Positions 41,237 to 55,176 are shown, counted from the first letter of the stretch. The stretch: 64,000 nt of DNA from Adiantum capillus-veneris (GCA_014529385.2 CM043964.1:130354920-130418919), one strand, 5' to 3'. The notes: generated by a model not told the origin, from the letters alone. Made by a program: numbers and translations.

Positions 41237-43236
41237 ACAAGTCCACCCACTTGGTCATAATATTTGCATTGAGAATGCAAACGTTATCGACCACTCGGGA
41301 TAGATTCATATCCATGTTAAGTAGTTTCCCCTTTCCACTTGTCAAGTGTGAAGTCATCCTTGCATCTTCCTCGTCTGACCACATGCGAGGCATTAAAGGA
41401 TCAACTTGTGCCAAATACTCTAATATGTAAACAAATGCCTCTTGAACAATCCACCTTTCGGCCATACATGCCTCTGGTTGAGACCGTAGCCGCACAAAAT
41501 CTTTGAGAGTCTTTAAAAACCTCTCTAAGAAGAACATCCATCGTGCGTGCACTACTCCACATATAGCTATCTCCTCCACCACGTGAACCAAGAGGTGAAT
41601 TTGACTAAGAAGGACCGATCAAGGAAATGCATCTTCAACGGCACACACAATTTTTGTTGCAAGTGTTTGAGCAGCAGGGATAGCATCTATTTTGATTTCC
41701 TTGGAGCTCACAAATCTGCAAGAAAACACACAATGATACACTAAGTGCTAGTTGAAATTATTGTGTACATAAAAAAGGTGTAGTTGAGTGGAGTCTTGTG
41801 GTGTACCTTACTAGCTCTTCTAATTTGAAAATAGTGTCCCTGACTTTCTTGTCTCGACATATACACATACTCACCGGCAAAATGAACTACAATGTAAATC
41901 AGGGAAAGGGAAAGCGAGTGATAGTCATACACACAAACTATAGATAGAATAGGGAGTATGAAGATTACTTGAAGCATCTTGTGCCAATCGTGGGACTTCA
42001 ACCCATACAATTGAACACTTCCACGGTCCTTCTTCGCTTTTGTGAAAGCTCCCTTTAGCGACCTCATGTATCATGTTGGTGTGCGAATAGAGGCGATGGT
42101 ACCCTTCACCTTATCTAATTCTTCTTTTGCTAGCATCCATGGTGCTTTAGGAAGCACAATCTTTCCATTTGGGGCACGTCGTGGAGTGGCGAGGCGGGTA
42201 GACGTTTTAAAAGCCCCAAATCCTCCCTCGCACCCAAAGAGTCCTTCTTGCCAATAATGTGGTCCCATAGTGTTTGGGCTACATTCTTGAATTTGTGCAC
42301 GGGATCCAAGAGGTGTTGTATTTTTAAGTCCTTCCAATATGGAAGCCTTAAAAATATAGAATACCTTGACATACCTTTTGGTGGAGGACAAGGAGCCGGA
42401 TTGTTGTTGTGGTGTTCCTCCCAAATGGTTGCCCAATCTGCCATCGTGACCTTTAGAGGAGCCTTCCCATTTGTTGGAGCCTTGTGCTTGTTATTCCTTG
42501 GGGAAAGAAACGATGGTTGTTTGGATAGATTACCTTGCGCAAGGAATCTGGCCTCTCCATCACCAACGATGGCCTGCAAGTAGGACATGCATTGTGCCCC
42601 GATGTGGACTACCCTGCATACATATCATATGGTTAAAGAGATGAGTGAACAAAAGTGAGCTAAAGGGAGAGAGGAAATGAGGGAAAGAGAGATAGAGGAT
42701 AGAGGGTTACCAAAAATCTCTCCAAGCCTAGGATAGTCATGCATAGTCCACATAAGAATTCCCCTCACTTGACCCTCTCTCCCCCCCTTTGCAAGTGAGA
42801 CATTGACAACAGGAATGCCTCTCCATAACTCCTCCAACTCCTCGATGAGGGGCTCGAAGTAAATGTCAATATTTGACACTTTGTACTTCCCTAGCACAAG
42901 CAAGGAAAGAAGTAAATTGCCCTTCTTGGTTGTCTCCCATGGTGGAATATTGTAGTTGACGATCACCACAGGCCAAGTGCTCCATGAAGTAGACTTAGTG
43001 CCGAAGGGGTTGACACCATCACTTGCTAACCCAAGTCTCAAGTGTCGAGGCTCCCACCCAAACTCTAGCCATTGAGTTTCGATGTGCCTCCATACATGTG
43101 AATCGGCAGGGACACGCATCATTCTATCATTTGAGCGATGGTTTGCGTGCCACGCGAGAAGCTCCACGGTAGACCTGCTTTTAAACATGTGTTGGATACA
43201 CATGATGCAAGGAATCAATGGAAAATGTCTTAATAC

Positions 43237-43239
43237 CTT

Positions 43240-43296
<57 letters not shown>

Positions 43297-43307
43297 TAGA
43301 GGGAGGA

Positions 43308-43341
<34 letters not shown>

Positions 43342-43392
43342 TAGATAGAGGGAAAGAGGGAGAGAAAAAAGAGAGAGATAGAGGGAAAGAGG

Positions 43393-43431
<39 letters not shown>

Positions 43432-44174
43432 TAGAGGGAGAGAGAGAGAGAAATACATAGAAAGAGAGAGAGAGATAGATAGAGGGAGAGAAAGAGAGAG
43501 ATAGAGGGAGAGAGGGAGAGAGGGAGAGAAAGAGATAGAGAGAGAGAGAAATACATAGAAAGAGAGAGAGATAGAGGGAGAGAGGGAAAGAGGGAGAGAA
43601 AGAGAGAGACAGAGAGAGAGAGAGAGAGGGAAAGAGGGAGAGAGGGAGAGAAAGAGATAGAGAGAGAGAGAAATAGATAGAAAGAGAGAGAGATACAGGG
43701 AGAGAGAGAAAGAGGGAGAGATAGAGGGAGAGAGGGAGATAGGGAGAGAAAGAGAGAGATAGAGGGAGAGAAAGAGATAGAGAGAGAAATAGATAGAAAG
43801 AAAGAGAGATAGAGGGAGAGAAAGAGAGAGATAGAGAGAAAGAGGGAGAGAAAGATAGGGAAAGAGAGAGAGTAGAAAGAGATAGAGAGAGAGAAATAGA
43901 TAGAAAGAGAGATAGAGAGATAGAGGGAGAGAGGGAAAGAGGGAGATAGAGTGAGAGAGGGAAAGAGGGAGAGAAAGAGAGAGACAGAGGGAAGTAGGGA
44001 TAGAAAGAGAGAGAGAAAGATAGGGAAAGAGAGAGAGTAGATAGAGAGGGAGAGAAAGAGAGGAATAGAGAGAGATAAGGAAAGAGATAGAGAGAGACAA
44101 AGAGAGAAAAAGAGGGGAAAGAGGGAGAGAGAGAAAGAAGTTAAGGAGATGAAAATTGGGCTCCAAAGGGATAC
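43237..44174 (-). repeat. giant GA/CT repeat filling a putative transposase intron
   Basis: About 900 bases of GA-rich sequence with AGATAGAGGGAGAGA-type higher-order units, plus short unrelated ends. On the minus strand the block is bounded by a donor-like GCTCAG|GTATCC and an acceptor-like CTCTACAAG|GTATTAAG, both in frame for VAQ joined to VLRHFP. The long CT run before the acceptor is an extreme polypyrimidine tract. As translated sequence it would be an absurd Ser/Leu repeat, so it is intron, not protein. Confidence 0.75.
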
Positions 44175-44292
44175 CTGAGCAACCAGCACCAAGATTACCT
44201 TCAAGGCGAGGACGCTTTGTTGAGCGAAGGGCAGCCCATCCCCAAGCTTGGAGGGTGTAGGTAGAAGACAAGGGGTTCCAATTGTAAAACAT

Positions 44293-45109
<817 letters not shown>

Positions 45110-46710
45110 ATGTTAGATGACAGACCAACTAGTGAGGAGCAGCCAGCTGGCTCTTCTTTTGGTTGGTTCACATCTCAGGTGGGCTCCCACCCGGGGTGGA
45201 CATCGCCTCCAGTGGACCCGAGTCTTGAGTCAGATAGAAAAAGCAAAAAAAATTAATAATGTTTCTACATAGTTAACCATAAACCATGAGTGTCATAGGT
45301 TTTTTTTTTGTTATTTGCAGGCATGGTCATCCTGCACCTACCCTTCTTAGATTCCTCCACCAGTTGTAGATCCTGACTTACAGCGGGCTATCTCTTTACG
45401 AGAGCAGTACCTCCGTTCGATGGAGGATTTGTTTGGCCGCTACACTCCATAGCAGCTTGCGACCTACGGCATTTCTCCGCAAACTACACTATGGGGGAGT
45501 CACGGAGGGACTCCTTACCTACAGAGCCTCGCACCAACAGCACCTGCCTCTACTCTCCCTTCCTATCGTGCTACTCCTATTCCATCGCAGGGTCCCACTC
45601 CCCTTGCATCGCAGGGTTCTACTTCCATGGCATCACAAGGTCCTACGCCACTCCATTCCACTTCGGCTTTGCCAGAACATCGTCGACGGACTTCCTCTGA
45701 CAGGTTGCGTCGACGCTCGTCTCAGAGCGCTGTGAGAGACGAAGCGGCGGCCTGAGAGACGAAGCGACGGCGGCTCTTGTGGTTTTGCATGTTTTGGTAG
45801 TGGCAGGGGAATGGAGTCCCCACTTTCAGAGCGTGCCGCCCCTGACACAGAGGACGAGGATACTGACGCACCTGTGCCAAACACGCATGGGGCTACTACA
45901 AGGTTAAATATGGCGGGGAGGTGGATTTTGGCATAGCACACAGGTAGGGCATTTCAATGCCATCTACAAATTCTTATACATTCAACGTATAAGAATTGTT
46001 TTATAAAGTTTAGAGACCAACTGTCCGATCATGCACCGGTACATTGAGGACGCACTGTTAGCTAGATTTCCAAACGCCCCCGATCAACATTTTTCACAAA
46101 AAAGGTTGGAGGGCTACATAAAGACATTTCTAAAAAACAAGCAGTCCAGTGTGCGGCGCGTAGCAGCCAACCAGGTCAGAAATCCAGATAGGAGTTACCG
46201 CGGTGGCAACATGGCAGACACGGAGTGGGAGTGGGCAATTCAAGAGAAGAGCGATCAAGCTGCGACGAGCTCATCATATAGACAACAACGCGAGGCCCGC
46301 TCAAGACAAACTCCCAGGCACTATGGCTCAGGAGGCAAGGGAGCTTGGAAGGATAAATATGTAAAATTATTTGAATTATAACGTCGATTGGTGATTATAA
46401 AGATTGTAATTGATGATTTGGTATTGTTATTGCTAACTTAGGAAAATGTCACTCTCTCTCGATCAACTAGAGAGATGGTCAAGTATCGGGAGCAACATAT
46501 AGAATTTGATACTTGGCGATGGTTATTCGAAAACAACCACATCTCTAGTGAGCAATTCGACGCGGCAGTTGGACCACTACAAGCGGTAAGTTTTAACAAG
46601 TAATTTTGTATCAATTGTTTTGAGCTATGGATAATTGTTTAATTTGGTTTGGGTTTATGTAGAGTCAAAGTGATCCAACATACGTGCCTTTGGACGATGA
46701 CGAGGATTAG
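45110..46710 (+). CDS. second CACTA gene (TnpA-like or Ptta/En/Spm-type), spliced
   Basis: Probable exons: from ATG 45110 (MLDDRPTSEEQPAG) to a donor CAG|GTGGGC near 45180; from AG|GCATGG near 45321; a long exon including HRYIEDALLARFPNAPDQHFSQ to AWKDKYVKLFEL; then ENVTLSRSTREMVKYREQ to a good donor GCG|GTAAGT near 46587; and a last exon ending in TYVPLDDDED and TAG. The middle has a Ser/Pro-rich repeat (PIPSQGPTPLASQGS). Basic and acidic blocks and the position next to tnp2 fit the DNA-binding accessory protein of CACTA elements, but I cannot name a domain with confidence. There are stops in the second exon, so exon limits are uncertain and it may be broken. It is divergent from the transposase across the AT repeat. 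Confidence 0.5.
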
Positions 46711-47166
46711 ATAAAAAATGTTTTGTCAAAACTTTCGTAAAGTCCCAATGTAGCACAATGTATATACAACTATTTACTTTTTATTGTAACTTTTTTAAAT
46801 AGTTGATCTTCTACATGTTTAATTGCTAAGGTAAAGTAAATTCATTTCAGTTCTTTGGTATTTTTTATACTCTTCCAAAAAACAATTGATGTTTTATTGT
46901 TTTATACAAGTCAAAAATAAAGGTGCTCATTTGTGGGTGGCCCAAATGAGAACCTTTATTTTTGAATTGGCGTGTAGTTGTAATAAGCGTGGCAATAACA
47001 GCGGCAAAGGTCGCGATAATAGCAGCGGGTATATTGCTGCGACTATTACCGCGCTTATTGCTGAGAAACCACTACTCCGTTCATCACCGTGGTTATTTTC
47101 GCCCCCACAAATTTTTCTCTCTCCTTTTTCCTTTGTTTTTCCGCGGCAATGTTAGCAGTTATAAAC
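46711..47166. other. right subterminal region of the CACTA element
   Basis: AT-rich 3' flank of the second gene, then about 150 bases with repeated short blocks containing GCGGCAA, GCGATAATAG and CTATTACCGCGC in both orientations. The CCGCG/ATTACCGCG words recur at the left end too, as expected for transposase binding sites. Confidence 0.55.
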
Positions 47167-47182
47167 AACTTCTCTTATAGTG
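47167..47182 (-). repeat. right terminal inverted repeat of the CACTA element
   Basis: Reads CACTATAAGAGAAGTT inward; pairs with the left end over CACTAT. Confidence 0.8.
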
Positions 47183-47186
47183 TATT

Positions 47187-47329
47187 GCATTGAATGAGCA
47201 TACTCATGAATCCTCTTATTCCATTCATCCGATGCTCATGCTTCCATGCCCTAGCCGGGTTGCTGATCCATGGATTGATAATTTTGTGTGGGTTGCGATT
47301 AGGTTGTTGCTACAACGCCTCCCAAAACA
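47187..47329 (+). repeat. 3' LTR of element B, second part
   Basis: Matches 5121-5258 including gagcatactcatgaatcc and the end CTCCCAA(AA)CA. It runs directly into a CA microsatellite, which hides the right target-site copy. Confidence 0.9.
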
Positions 47330-47574
47330 CACACACACACACAGATTATCTTGGAGTTTGAAGGTGGCATTTCATACAGAGTGGCCCTGCAAGAATGTGT
47401 CACTACAATATGAAGGCTAGCGAAACAACTCATTATTTGTGCAACTTGTATAAAATATTTTAAGGAAGCTAGAAGTCTAGATAGATCGTCGAAGCTTTCA
47501 AAAATCCAAAGGCGTTCAATAAATCTCCAGTCGCTTGGAATGTGAGGGAGGCAACATGCATCACATCGTCGAAA

Positions 47575-47576
<2 letters not shown>

Positions 47577-47619
<43 letters not shown>

Positions 47620-47658
47620 CTCATGACAAACATACAGGTCAATTCTGGCCGCCAAGAG

Positions 47659-47694
<36 letters not shown>
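47577..47694. repeat. two (GA)n microsatellites
   Basis: About 20 units at 47577-47617 and 16 units at 47663-47694, separated by 45 bases of unique sequence. Confidence 0.95.
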
Positions 47695-47697
<3 letters not shown>

Positions 47698-47914
47698 GAA
47701 TAGGGGGATGACCAAGGTTGTGATGCATTGTGCCATTTTCATATAATGGCAAGCTCCAACAAGTAATAATTCATGAGAGCAAAGGCTTTCTAAGCCCAAG
47801 TGGATGCTATGTTTTCTCCCTAGCATGGAGAAGATGGGAAAAAAAGGAAGGAGTGAGGTGGCGAGAAACGATTTGCAGCCAGCTGGCACCTTAGGTCTTT
47901 CTTTTTAATATATA

Positions 47915-47945
47915 CTAGTATGTGACCCGCGCGTTGCCGTGACTA
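47915..47945 (-). other. Helitron-like 3' end candidate
   Basis: On the minus strand: CACGGCAACGCGCGGGTCAC followed by ATACTAG and T. A GC-rich near-hairpin a few bases before CTAG|T is how Helitron 3' ends look. The stem is imperfect and no 5' end was found. Confidence 0.3.
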
Positions 47946-49008
47946 CATGTGCATCAATTGAAGCAACCATTGTTCTCCTTTCCTTCATAGGGAGGGAAAA
48001 TGTGGACAAATGCATACGATTCTAATGTGAGATTTTATATCTCTTTAATACACTTGTGCATCAACCACCACTATAACTACTTTCTAGATGACAATGTACA
48101 TGACAACACACAAGGTCTAAGTGCCCTCCACATTCATATCAATCAAGCACAAATCTATCTTTTGGATCTATCTTTTCGAGTTGATGGGGGCTTTTCACAA
48201 GCCAAGCTCCCATACCCCTCTTCTCTCGTCCCCACCCCATGAAAACCCCCTCTTAGGGAGGGAGTGATAAAAGGCATTGGAAAAAGTAAGAAAAAAATTA
48301 AAGTATGATTATGTAAATATATAAGAAAGGTAAAATAGGCCACCTCATGCCTGCGGGGTAGCCCATCCCCACCTTGCCTCCTTTTTCTTCACTGTTGCCC
48401 CGCCGTGTGTCCCTTTTCCTCTCCTCCACTCAAAAGGTCAACCCTCTCTCTCTTCCCCTTGTCCTTTCTCCTTTCTCTCTCCCCTCAAGCTACCCCACCT
48501 CTCACCAAAATGCATTATAACTCACCAATAATGCACCAACTCACATGCAACTTACCCTATCTTCCAAAATAGTATTCCCCACCACCCCCTCTTTCTCTCT
48601 CCTATCATATCCCATGACCCAAATACCCCCCTCTCTCTCTAAAGGGCGCCATGTCTCTTGTCTTGTAGCTAATAACCTCCCCCACACTCACACACACTCA
48701 GTTTCACTGAAAAAAGTGCCCACAGACCCATCCCCACCCGGTGGTTACCTGATTTTTCTTGTGTTCACACACATCTGCACACAGATTCACCTCTGAACAC
48801 ACTCCCCTCTTGTTATTACTTTATTCTCCATGTCACCTCTCACTTTTTTTTCATCAACCCATCTCTCTCTCTCTTAGTCTCTCTCTCATGAGACTGCTGT
48901 TCTGGCACATATACACACAGCCAGACAAGTGGGCCCACAGTCACATGGCCTATGTATGATAATGATTTCTTCATTTCTAAATTCTAGAATTTCTCCCCCC
49001 TCCTCCCC

Positions 49009-49017
49009 TATATAAAG
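49009..49017 (+). promoter_or_regulatory. TATA box, candidate polymerase II promoter
   Basis: TATATAAAG in a ccccTATATAAAGaggggtc context, preceded by pyrimidine-rich DNA and followed by a CA/AC-rich leader. It is a better core promoter than anything else outside the LTRs. Only very short frames follow (ATG at 49066 and 49128). Confidence 0.35.
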
Positions 49018-49594
49018 AGGGGTCACCATCACACAAAAACACACAACATCACCAAAGAACACACTATGCACTGTGTGTGCCTAGTGCACACACACACACC
49101 CACACCATCACCATCACCGCAATCACCATGCTTGTCTTGAGCATGACCTCTACACCCTTGGCTATGGAAGATGAAGGGCAACTAAATGAAGGATGATGGC
49201 CATAATCCTCGTGCGAGTCTTCGCCATCAACTCCCACCTATCCGCCATGTGCTCTACCACTCTCTCCCTTCTCATTCCCCTACCTATGCTCCCCATTTCA
49301 TCGCCTAATTCTCTAAATAAAGCTTGAGGTTTTGTGTGAGTATGTTTTCCTTGCAATGTTTTTGGCCATGTGAGGTGTGCGGAATCGCCACCTAGTCTGT
49401 GTTTTGGAGTGAGCTTGTGTGTGTGTGAAGGGTGTGCGGATTCCGCCAACCATATGTTGTGCCTAAGTACTAAGCCGCTATACCCCCTCCTCACTCTCTC
49501 TCTTCTCTCTCTCTCACAACTCTCTCTCTCTCTCTCACTTGATCTCATTCCCTTTCCTCTTCCATCATTACTCCCAAGCATCCATCTCTCTTGG

Positions 49595-49651
49595 ATGAAA
49601 ACTTTGTTATGGTGGTGTGTTGTTTGCGTCCTAGCCGTTGAAGCTAGGTGA
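49595..49651 (+). CDS. possible first exon with a signal peptide
   Basis: Eighteen codons, MKTLLWWCVVCVLAVEAR, shaped like a signal peptide: Lys, hydrophobic core, small residues near the end. A CT-rich stretch like a plant 5' leader precedes it, and GCTAG|GTGATG at its end could be a splice donor. No continuing exon was found, so this may be chance. Confidence 0.2.
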   Translation: MKTLLWWCVVCVLAVEAR

Positions 49652-49910
49652 TGCCCCTGTTTGCTTTACCATGACAGGCTCGAGGCGCGCCATTCGGTCC
49701 CCGGTGTTTTAGAGGCCGTCGGGGTTCGGGGTTCGCTTTGCTCCCGTCAGAGTGTAAGATCAAACAACTAATGAAGTGTAGTTACTCTCCACATTCTTGT
49801 GGATTGACCCATGACAAATCTCCTTCTAGTTGGTCATGCCAAGCTCCAATATACTCCTCCTAATCATGGAAAGCTTGTCCCTCCCCCCGACTTGCACCCC
49901 TCCCTCTCTA

Positions 49911-51040
<1,130 letters not shown>

Positions 51041-51295
51041 AGAGTCTCCTTTTGTACGCAAATTATATCCCTTAACAATTTGACAGTGCGATCATCATAC
51101 CCTACATGAGTGCTCAGCTTTTGATCACATCAAACTTTCTTTACCTACATTTTAGCCCATACCATGGCCTACATACCTTTCTCTCCTAGCCACCTCTTGG
51201 ATTCAACTTGTCAATGGCCACCCTTATATCCATAGTCTTCAAGCATGTTATGTATTGTACTTGGTCCTGTAGGTCAATCTGACCTTTAAGGATGA

Positions 51296-51298
<3 letters not shown>
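51041..51298 (+). pseudogene. LINE 3' end, copy 1
   Basis: Shares with the copy at 61.0 kb the string gagtgctcagcttttgatcacat and, after diverged coding-like sequence, the end tggtcc..taggtca..tgacct..agga.gata. In both copies a simple repeat follows that end directly. The coding sense is clearer in the other copy. GGTCA..TGACC can fold as a small hairpin, as often seen at LINE 3' ends. Confidence 0.55.
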
Positions 51299-51369
<71 letters not shown>

Positions 51370-51370
51370 C
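51299..51370. repeat. (CT)n microsatellite after LINE copy 1
   Basis: About 35 CT units with one break, beginning directly at the LINE 3' end. Confidence 0.95.
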
Positions 51371-51483
51371 GTTAACCTTTGAGGTCACTGTGTCCCCCTC
51401 TCCTTGTATAAGTATGCGAGCATGCAAGCCGTTGAGTTCAAGAATCAACGTTCATCGGCTACAATTTTTAGGTCTCTTGTGAT

Positions 51484-51499
51484 CTTCTTCTTCTTCTTC

Positions 51500-51557
<58 letters not shown>
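51484..51557. repeat. (CTT)n then (CT)n microsatellite
   Basis: Six CTT units run into about 27 CT units. Confidence 0.95.
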
Positions 51558-51559
<2 letters not shown>

Positions 51560-52506
51560 GCTGCATGTCTAGTTTGTAGTATTAAAATGAAGCATGTGAG
51601 AGGCGAAGAGCCTGGTCGCATGTACCAGTGAGCCTGCTTTCTCCGTTCATGAGCCGGATCTTCTCTCTCTACCTATCTAATCGTGGTAGTTAAGAGCCTT
51701 GAAACGGGCATAGCCTTTGACATGGTTGACTTTTGAGGCCCTCTTGATTAGCAAGAACCTGCTCAAGATCTATCTCATCACTCAGCCAAATCAATCATTT
51801 ATCTTCAAAAAGTCCCTGGATTTTCTTGACTTGCAAACAAAGCTAGAAGGCTATTTAGTCGTTCCAAAGTGCACAGGCTCTAAATGTAAGCAAAATGACA
51901 TGGAGGCAGCCTACAATAAGAGATCGGACTCATCATTTCTAGGGGGAGGCAAAAGGCCCACATTAGGTATGCAACACCAAGGAGTATCCAAATGAGCAAA
52001 GGATTGCTAACTTCAAGACCAAGGCCAATTCCCTCGACTTGCAATGATCATCCTCCAATGCAATCACATCAATGTTCTGGAAAATCGTTTTTTCAAACAT
52101 TTAAAAAAAGTTTTCCTTTAATTTTCCAAGAGGAAATTTAGAAAATTAGGTTTATTTTGCAAGTTTTTATGCTATTTTTCTATGTTTTGGGGCGAGATTT
52201 CTCCTTTTCCCCTTGCCCTCAACCATCATTTTTGAAATTGAAAATGACATGATATTAAGCTGAGACACATTTTTTCCAAACACTGAATGGAAGAACCGCC
52301 TTGCACGACCGTTTTCGTGAGCCTGTAGCATCAGGCAATGCCACCTGTCCTCTTGTCGAACCCTTTTTTCTTGCCTATGTCAGGAGTCCGAGATGTGAAA
52401 ACTTGGGAAAGCTAAAAAGCATAGATGGTCACGTTGGAGCTCTCAGCATTGTAACATCCACTGGCTGGCCAAAAAAAGATGAAGAAAGTGTGGAGACAAT
52501 GTGGGA

Positions 52507-52509
<3 letters not shown>
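51558..52509. other. no gene recognised
   Basis: Frames of up to 92 codons but no motif. Nothing else seen. Confidence 0.4.
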
Positions 52510-52567
<58 letters not shown>

Positions 52568-52574
52568 CTCTCTC
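52510..52574. repeat. (CT)n microsatellite
   Basis: About 32 CT units with one interruption. It lies in a 181-codon frame that is probably not a gene. Confidence 0.95.
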
Positions 52575-52920
52575 GGTGTGGAGGGCCGCAGCTAGGCAAA
52601 AATGGAGCTCGTCGGGATCAAGGGTGGCGGACTGGCAGTGGTAGAGGAGTAGGAAGCTCAGCAAGCACTTGTGGCGAGTGGGACATGTACTCGATCCAGA
52701 GTCTTATCGTCCTGATCAACAAAGGATTGAGGTCGTATAAGGGTGTGGGGCTCGTGGCGGATCAATTGTTGGGAGCCAGGGGTGTTGATAGAGGAGACTA
52801 TATGAGGCCTATTGTGGCAACATTTGAGATGTTGTACACGAAGTAAGTGGTGGGTTGTGTTCATGATCGAGTTTGGGGGGGGGGGAGCATTCTCTGTCAA
52901 GCGTCAAGGTCAATCAATGG

Positions 52921-52922
<2 letters not shown>

Positions 52923-52996
<74 letters not shown>
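52923..52996. repeat. compound (CT)n(CA)n microsatellite
   Basis: About 22 CT units followed directly by about 15 CA units; another short CT run and CA words follow. Confidence 0.95.
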
Positions 52997-52998
<2 letters not shown>

Positions 52999-53759
52999 GC
53001 TACAACAAATAATGAAGACGTCTCTCTCTCTCTCTTTGACTTTCACACACACGCACATTCGAGGAAGACCAACTTATCAACGTGTGGTACAGCTCGTTGC
53101 TCGTTATTTTCCCAAGCTACGAAGTAGAGCCACCTTTTATAAAAACAAAAGTAATCACCTTTCAAAATTGAAGGTGAAACTCCATGGTCTTGCTAAAATA
53201 TAAATATATACATAGTACTAAGTATTGTGAGTTTTTGACAAAAATAGAGAAGTCAAAAGTAAGTCTTTTCATTTTCTACCATCACTTCACTTGCTACTTA
53301 CCCTTCACTTTTACATTTCAAACCAAATGATTTTTGACTTACCAAATTACCCTCTACTTTTACATTTCAAACCAAATGTTTCTTAAGTTCTTGAAACGAA
53401 GGAGAGAGTGACACATAGATGGATGCCCTCTCCTTCCTTGAAAATTTTAAGCTCAATTATATATAGTATAAAATAAAATATATATAGAAAAATAAGATTC
53501 CATTCTCTTAGTGAGAGTGTTGTCTAGCAAGCTATAAAAGGTTTTATTTGTATTCGCAAACTGATATCTAGCATTTGTCTTCTAGATAAAGGATAAAAAA
53601 TGACACATATTAAGTGTATAAGCTAAGGCGAGGCAAACGAAGGTGAAAAGTAAAAAGACATATGAAGGTGGAGAGTCAAAAAACCTTTTGTGTTTATATA
53701 AAGAGGTGTTTCTCTTCTCCTTTATTTTCTCTTTAGCATATTCTTCTCTTTAAAGTGTC

Positions 53760-53794
<35 letters not shown>

Positions 53795-55100
53795 TTGTAT
53801 CCGCCCTTCCCAACTAATACTGTTGCAAATCTTTGTGCTTCGTCATTGTCCGTTGCTAGGTGCTATAGACTAGCGCATCATTTTTTGTTGTTATTGTTTC
53901 AATACAAGAAGTATTGAGAGAGAATTAAAAAGTTGAATCGTTGTTATCCATCTAATTCCCATTGAGTGTCAAATATCTCCAATGCACCACCTTCTTTAAA
54001 CACTTATGAGATCTCATAGATTGTCTTGCAGTTCAATAGGAGTAGTGAACACTGATGAACCATATTGAGTGCGAAAGGGGAAGGCTAATGAGGTGAGGAA
54101 GGCAATTTGGGTGTTTGGCTTTGGATTTAGGGCTTTCCACGCAAGCCAAAACTTGTAAATAAATTTTATATTTCTAGGGACAAAAGAATCATTAGCAAGA
54201 AGTGTATCTTTGCTTCTTCTAAACAAAGTTGTGTGGAAGTCTTGGGTTTTCTTCTAAAAAGCTAAATCCATTTTGTTGACAGCTTCTTAGAAGTGAAGAG
54301 ACGTACAATAGTCCCAGACCTCCATGTTGTTTGGGTAAAATGTAGCACCCAAAAGAAACCTTTGGGTGAAGCTCAAACTAGAAATTCATCTCCAACTAGT
54401 CAATTAGTTTACAATAAGGTCATCAAACAAATGCTTTCTACAAAGCTTCTTGCCATACCATCCAAATATTGAGGGGACTAAACCGTCATAATAGAAAAAT
54501 AAAAAAAATATTGAGAGGACTAAACCGTCATAACGATAGCAGAGGACATTGTAGGGTAACACCATCTCCCTAGTGAGGAGCTAGAGCTTAGGGTGGTCAC
54601 TACAATCAAAAACTACCTATCATATGTGTTCAGCAACAGTAGGGATTATTTTACTCTATATTTTCTCACATTTTCACATACAAAAGAGTGTTGGAAAAAT
54701 GGTTTTGAAAAAATTACACACTGCATAGAAAAAGGGTCCCTTTTATTGGTGAAAATTTCATAGCTAAAGGGTTTATTAACAATTCTTGAAAGCACATGAT
54801 ACATATGTATTACATATAGTGACCCCCCAAGAGCTAGAGGCACCCATATGGAGGCTACATGACACATTGAGGGGTTTATTAACATTTCCAAAAAGCGCAT
54901 GATATATAGTCATGACATGCATACTAAATACATATGTTGTGAACTGATCTTCAAGTCTTTCATCCTCAACCTAAAAAAAACAAGACTTGGAAGCATTTTT
55001 CTTCTTAAGACTATTTATAGTGTCTTTGATTTTCCCTTTAGATAAAGGTTTGTCCCAGTAGGTAGCCAAACGACTTTTTCAGAAACGCATTAATTAGTTT
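52997..55100. other. no gene recognised
   Basis: AT-rich. Contains a (CT)n(TG)n tract at 53759-53795 and two small duplications, listed or noted separately. No reliable ORF. Confidence 0.45.
54464..54537 (+). repeat. short direct duplication
   Basis: atattgaggggactaaaccgtcata near 54464 recurs with one change about 46 bases on, separated by an A-rich spacer. Confidence 0.8.
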
Positions 55101-55176
55101 GGGGGGGGGAGGGAAGAAAGGAAAAGGGAAGGGTGGGGGGGAAAATGGGAAAGGAGAAGGGGGGGGGGGGAGGGGG
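55101..55176 (+). repeat. G-rich tract
   Basis: Purine-only run for most of its length with three G blocks of 6 to 12 bases and several GGG groups; G-quadruplex potential on the plus strand. Confidence 0.8.

Larger units (their letters stand above)
39995..44292 (-). pseudogene. CACTA transposase gene (tnp2, DUF4218, DUF4216), broken
   Basis: Minus strand, several exons. The tnp2 domain opens with VLRHFPLIP (from 43236), then WHANHRSNDRMMRVPADS, LGLASDGVNPFG, STWPVVIVNYNIPPW and FEPLIEELEELW. After a 97-base intron (42614-42710, GT..AG) it continues with LRLPYWKDL and LDPVHKFKNV, which correspond to the family's FELPYWK and LDVMHIEKNV. GLKSHDWHKMLQ follows near 41975. DUF4218 is at about 41390-41591 (EEIAICGVVHARWMFFLERFLKTLK). 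DUF4216 is at about 40480-40740 (EAKYYGTIERI, IFECKWFA). The C-terminus is very acidic. This is the enzyme that binds the ends and moves the element. Frame breaks near 41230, 41600 and 40545, and a duplication, make it look dead. A 0.94-kb repeat-filled intron lies near the 5' end; the first exon is only partly clear. Confidence 0.85.
47330..48960. other. no gene recognised; microsatellites and pyrimidine-rich DNA
   Basis: CA run at 47330-47342, GA runs listed separately, then from about 48360 a long C/T-rich stretch. A minus-strand frame near 47400-47560 (FESFDDLSRLLASLKYFIQVA) faintly recalls the end of plant LINE ORF2 proteins but is not enough to call. Confidence 0.45.

Noticed and set aside
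42625-44292. 555-codon frame with a huge Ser/Leu repeat
   Set aside because: The repeat is a GA/CT block read as codons. Splice-like sites bound it, and only the C-terminal part is tnp2.
52301-52846. 181-codon ORF
   Set aside because: A CT microsatellite supplies its middle and no domain is visible on either side.
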